A DNA stretch of 39,348 bases, from the IMG/VR virus record IMGVR_UViG_3300043409_001596, positions 1 to 39,348 of that record. The stretch is one strand, 5' to 3'. Position numbers and translations under genes: made by a program. Within the stretch, counting starts at the first letter, position 1. Every line of letters starts with the position of its first letter. Under the pieces are notes generated by a model. The model was not told the origin of the DNA and made no database searches. It saw nothing but the letters and a program-made list of their open reading frames with translations. Source of the DNA: a virus. Shown piece after piece: positions 30,601 to 36,600 of this stretch.

Positions 30601-33600
30601 TAAGAGGGTGCGGATGTTCTTGTCGCCAGTGAGGCGGGCCTCTCGGGTGAGGAACTGGAACGCCTGCCCGAGTACAGCCTGCTCGTCCACGTCGAGGAGT
30701 TTGCTTTCTTCGGCCATGTCGGCGGCCCATTGCACATACTTCTCAGGGTCGCTATCGAAGGTCTTCTTGGCCCACTCGCGGAGCTTGTCGAGTTGCACGG
30801 TTTCTGGTCCGCCTAGTTGGTCGCGGGCGGAGGTGAGTGCCTGATACACGGCACGGGCTTCGGGATACTCGAACTGTTTGGACAGGTTGCGGCCTGACAT
30901 CTTGCCGCTTGCCTGCACGGCGTCGATGGCGTCGGGGTCGTTGCGTAGTGCCTCCCTTGCGGCGGCCTCTTCTTCGGCGATGGCCTGTTGCTCGGCAATG
31001 AAAGCCTCCATGTCGGCATCGGTCTGGCCAGCTTCTTCAGGCTCGGGGGAAGCGGGTTCAACTGGGGGATTTAAGATGGCGTGAGCCTCGGCAGGCTTCA
31101 TCTTGTGAATCTGCTTTTTCGTATAGCCGCGGTCCAGTAACTGTTGGCGCATGTCTCGCGTGATCTGAGTTGGCACGCCGGCGTTTGGTGGAGCGCGAAG
31201 AATAGCCTGACTGGTTGAATCAACCCGCTCCGATTCGGCCAGCGACCGCACCAATTCCATCCCAGCGTCATCCCACGGCGTGACAATCGCACGGATAGTT
31301 GCATCGCCGCGCCGTTTGGCTTTTTCCAAGCGGTGGTTACCGTCACTGACCACCAACCCCGCTGATTTCTTGTCCGTGGAGAATAGCGCAGAAGCGTCCA
31401 CCATGATAGGTGCCGACATGTCTGGGATGGAAGCAATAGTCTTCTCATCGAACGCAGCGTTGCCGGGGCGCAGTTGGTCTAGAGGAACCTCCAGCATGTA
31501 AGCTCCGTGGGGGAAGGCATCGGTGTCAGACTCAAGCTCGCGCAGAAAAGCTGGGTTCTTGTCGGCGAGGAACTTAATGGCCTCCGCTTTTGCAGAAGCG
31601 ACGGGGTCGTCGCCACCCAACGAGAGACGTGGATTTTCCCGTGATGCCAACGCCGTGAGCGGCCCAAAGACAGCCCGTGTAAGGGCGGGCGGAATGCCGT
31701 TACCGATAACCTTTACCGCCAGTTCCTGCGACTCGGGGAGTTTGTAGGAATCAGGAAGTCCTGTCACCCGCGCCAGAACCCGTGGAGTGGCACGAAGTTG
31801 GCGGCCATCGGGGAGCAGGATGCGGTTCACCTCGGCGTTGGTAGCCTTGATGACGGGGGCCGGTTCGTTTGAGTAGGAGAACGGGAGGTTGTTAGCTGAT
31901 GCTGACCCACCCGCCAGAAATACTGGCTCCTTGGTGGAGAGCAAGTCCACCCCCATCAAGGCCATACGTTTGACGATGTAGCTGTCTCCCTCACCATCCT
32001 TGGCCTTCAACGGCACAGGACTTGAAGGGAGTTCGTCCACCAAGTCTTCCACTGCCGACCACCATGACTTGTAGGGTTTCCCAGCCTTGGGGCCGTGAGT
32101 TGGCTTGGGTGCGGGAGGCAGTCCTCCTTTGGCGACTGCCCGAATGAGGAACCGCTTGCGATGGGTAGGTGCTCCGTAGTCCGCTGCGTCATACACGCCC
32201 TGATCCCAGGTGTAGCCAAGATCGTCCAGTGTGTCGGTGATGATCTTTAGGGAAGAGCTTCCTTCGTAGGCTTTCACGTTTTCCAATGTGAACACTGCTG
32301 GACGGATGATTTTGAGAGCTTTAGCAGTTGCCTCGGCGGTAGTAACATCCGCGTCGTTCTCCCCCTTTGAGGCATGTGTGTTGACACCGGAGAACTGTTT
32401 GCACACTGGGCTGGCGTGGAAGTACTCCGCCCCTTTGAACTTGTTAAAGTTTATGGTGCGGATGTCCGCCGCATCAATGTGCTCGCCGTGGTTCTGGGCG
32501 TAAACTTCGGCAATATTTGCGTCGAACTCGACCGCGCCAAATCCGCGCACCAGACCTCGTAGACCGACTTCTAGGAGTCCGCCACCGCTGAAGAAGGAGA
32601 GGAGTGACGGGATTTTTGCATCTCCGCCATCTGTTGTAGAGCCTCCTCCGCTTCCTTCACCAGTGAATCTCTCATCCCATCCGTTGCGCCCAGGCTTGCC
32701 GTTAAGTAGGTAGCTTTGGATTGCGGCTCCGGTTGGTCTGTATTTGAGATATTCACTATGACTCAGATTAGCCTTTTTCATTGCGGCGGCAACCTGATCT
32801 TTTGTCGGACGAAAATTCTTGCCGTATCTCCCTGCGGCAAGCGTGGTGACTGCCGCCACTTTCTGGAACATATCCCCTAGTGACTGAAGCGTCTGCCCAG
32901 TGGTGAAGGTGTCGTCCACCAAAACGATGGTGCTCCCCTCGGGTGGTAGTTCTCCCGACCAGTTATGAACCGTGTGAGCTCGGTCGATGTTGCTCGCATC
33001 CGTGTTGTGGGCACTGGACACCTTCACTAGTTTCGTCCACACCTTGCCGCCGATCTTTCGGTTGAGTTCATTGGCCAGAGCAAGAGGAATCATGTTCATG
33101 GAATCTCCCTCTCGGCTAAGAACCGGGACAAACACCAATTTGTCCGTGTCTCCGCCGACCGCTTGGCGCACTTCCTTGATTGCTGCCGGCTTCAGGAAGT
33201 TTTCGACCAGGTTGAGAGCCTGACGAACACCTCCGTGGAACTTGGCTGAATTGAAATCCGGGTGCGATCTTAGCGCATGGACACTAGTGGAGGACGCTAC
33301 CTTTGCAGGAGACTCTTCTGCGTCTGCATCGAACCGGTTAAGAGTATCAGCCTCACTGTCGTTTAGAGGAGCACGAAGAATGGCCTGACTTGGCGGCACT
33401 GATTCGGCTTCGATGTCGAGCACTTTCCCGCGTTGCAGCATCCTACGCTCCTCCTCAGTCACTTGGTCGTTAAGACCGGCCTCGTCTGGCTCAATGTTGT
33501 AATACATCAGGCCTGTGCTCTTGGCCTCCGCCTCCGTCAGCCAAGTGCGGCCGTCCACGGTCTTCCAAGCGGCAGCTTCTGGCGAGGCTTGGCCGGGCGG

Positions 33601-36600
33601 CAGGCTGAGTGACGGCTTGCCTACTCCTCCTCTTCGGAGGATGGAAGTTGGCCGAACCACGGCGGCAGGATTCCTTCCGCCACCATTACCTCCAGATTGT
33701 CCACTGCCTCCTCTGGGATTAGGCCCCCTAGGCCCTCCACGTTGAGGAACAGTTCCTGAGTCATCGGTTCCTTCAGGCCCTCCAGGATGATCGAAGCCGA
33801 CCCCCATGGCTGCTGCCCAGGCTGTGTCTCCCAGTCCTTTACCATCTTTAATTGACCCTGCAATGTCCTTACCTTGGGGAAAGTCTTTGCTGGTTGTAGC
33901 AAGGGCAAAGATTTCTGCCCTTGCGGTTTCGATGTCGATGTCTCCATGGAAGTATCTGTTCCATATAGCACGCACTTTGTCAATATTACCCTTGGTCTTG
34001 AACTCTTTGGGGAAAAGAAGCCGAACGGCCTCCCATGTGATACTTTGAACCTCCCTAGGCAGCAGATCGAACACCACAGCGGCCCTTCTATAGGCTTCGG
34101 CATTGGCGGCATAAGTGCCCTTGATGCCGGCGATGCCGTCGTTTTTGACTCCACCGCCACCAAAGTTCTGCGTGACTTCCAGACTGGAGCCTGAATGTGG
34201 CATCCAGTGGATTGCTGCGATGGCATGCGTATCCATCGTGACGTGCCCGCTTTTGTTAGCAGGATCCACGATGTTATTGTAGAAACTGCGCACCTTGTGC
34301 TGATCGCCAAGAGCAATACTAATAACCTCATGCTCATCAGTGATGACGCGCCCCTTAATCGTCACTGACCGCTCCATGATGGAAATCGCTTTTTCAATGG
34401 TATTGTAACCACCCCAAGCCACCTTACTGAGCGTGACCTTGTCGTTATTGACCTGCATCGCCCCAGTCCGCCCATCTGGAGTCACAATTGGGTAAGCTGA
34501 AGAGTCTCTGACCTCGGACAAAATACGAATGAATCGAGCTTTGAGCTTTCTATCTTTGATCTGGCTCAGGGTTTTCCCCTCAAGATCCTTGAGCATAAGC
34601 TGTGCAGCTTTCAAGTTCTCGGCGGCCTTTTTGTTGTCCCAGTTCTCCCAGTACGTGTTGCCGTCATCATCCACCTTTTTGATCGCTCCATGCTGGTACA
34701 CGATACCTTCGGGGTTGGCGTCGGTAATCAACGATTCTCTAGTTGAAATAGTTGGTTCTGTGTCTCCTTTTTTGATGGATTCAACAGGCTGCGGCTCACC
34801 GCTGCGCATGATGAACTGCTTGGTCATCTCTGGGCTCCAGGCCGTCTCTTGGTCGTTTTTCCAAATGTTCATCATCCTCTGCGCAAGCGACACATTCATG
34901 AACCAGTCTTTTTGCGGGCTGAAGACAGCCAAAACGGCGCTAGCTTGCTCAATGGTGGCGTTGTATTGCTCCCCAAACTTTTGGGCGATGATGTTGGCAC
35001 CGTCATACCAAAGCCTGGCCACGTCGCGCAGGCGTTTTGGGAATAACTCAATGAGAGCCAACAGATTGGACTCCACTGCGGTGATGTAATCCTCATAAAT
35101 CTGGGCGGCCATATCCTCTGGAATGGCATTGCCGTCGAGTATCTCTGAAATGGCCTTGGACTGATAGTCGGCGGCCTTGGCGGCCTTGGCGTTGGCCTTG
35201 GCGAGGTTGGCATGCGCGACATCCTTGGCCTTGACGGCGCGGGCTGTCAGGTTTGCTGCAATGAACTCGTTCACCAATGAAGCCCTCACTTGAGCGGTCT
35301 TCATGCCTCTGAGCAAAGCAACCCGATCTTTGATGCCTTTCTGGGCGGCGGCTAAGGCGGCTTTGGCCTTTTTGACCTCTTCTTTGGCGGCAATGACCGG
35401 CGCGTCGGCCTTGGCCATGGCAGCGTGCAATGCCCGGTATTTTTTTGCAACAACCGGATACCTTGTGAGGATCAGGGCGTTCTGGCGGTAGGCCAAAGGA
35501 TTGTTTTTGCGCAGCCGGTCCAACTCTACGTTGTGGCCACTGTCGGTGCCTTCGCCGGTCTTGCTTGCCGTCGTGGGATTACTGGTGCCGACCGTTCTGC
35601 CGGCCTTGACCGAGTCTTGCACCTTTTTGACAAAGGCTTCATTGACCGCCTGTCCTACGCTGGCCTGGCTTGGTGGCGCATACAATTCCACACCTTTATC
35701 CGTCTCGCGAGACTTGATTGTGCTGAACAGGTCATCAAATGCCTTGGCCACGGGCTCGATCTCGTTGTCGAGCAAGTATGGGTAGCGGTTGGGGTTGCGG
35801 ACAAAGTCTTCAATGCGGACGACGTTGGCAAGGTAATCGTTCTGATACCCTTTTTGCTGCATCTTGTGGATGACATAGTTCTCAAAGGCGCGGGCGGCAC
35901 GCTCGATAGTGCTGCCCCAGTAGTCACGCTGGCCTTTGTCATTCATGCGGGCACGTTGTGCCATCGGTGAGGCGTCCAATGCTTTGACAACGGCCTCAAA
36001 TGCATCTTCGACTTCTGGCCGTACACCTTCTTGAAGCTTCCAGTCAGCTTCGTTGATGGATGAGGAGAACCCCTTTTTGATTTCATTCCACCTCTTGACC
36101 GACAAGGATTGGCCTGTTTTCTGGTTCACGTAACGAGTCGCGGGCTCGTTTGTGATATAGACGCCGGCTCTGTCTTTGATTGAGACTCCACGGGCTCGGC
36201 CAAAGTAATGGTCGAACGCATGGAACAACTCATGCGCCAATGTGCCTGCCCCACGCGTCTTGGTGAGGTTGATGACCAAACTGCCAGGCTCGTAGTGGGC
36301 CGACGCCCAGCCTTGGCCTCGAGAGCCAAATCCAAGGCCTATCTGGCCATTTAGCGACAGTGCTTTGGTCGGAATGTTGAGGATACTGGCCAAATCGTGA
36401 AGAGCGTCATACGCATCATTCATCATGCCTTGGCGTTCTGCGGCATTTTTACCTTGGCTGACCCAATTGCCAAACTCCACGCCGCGGAATCCAAACGCGT
36501 CGTTAAACATTTGTGATGTAGCATCTTTGCCTTTGCGCCAATCTTCGGCTGATCGTGGACGGTTCGTGTCTGTCCGCAAATCCGTCTCTTTGACGTTATC

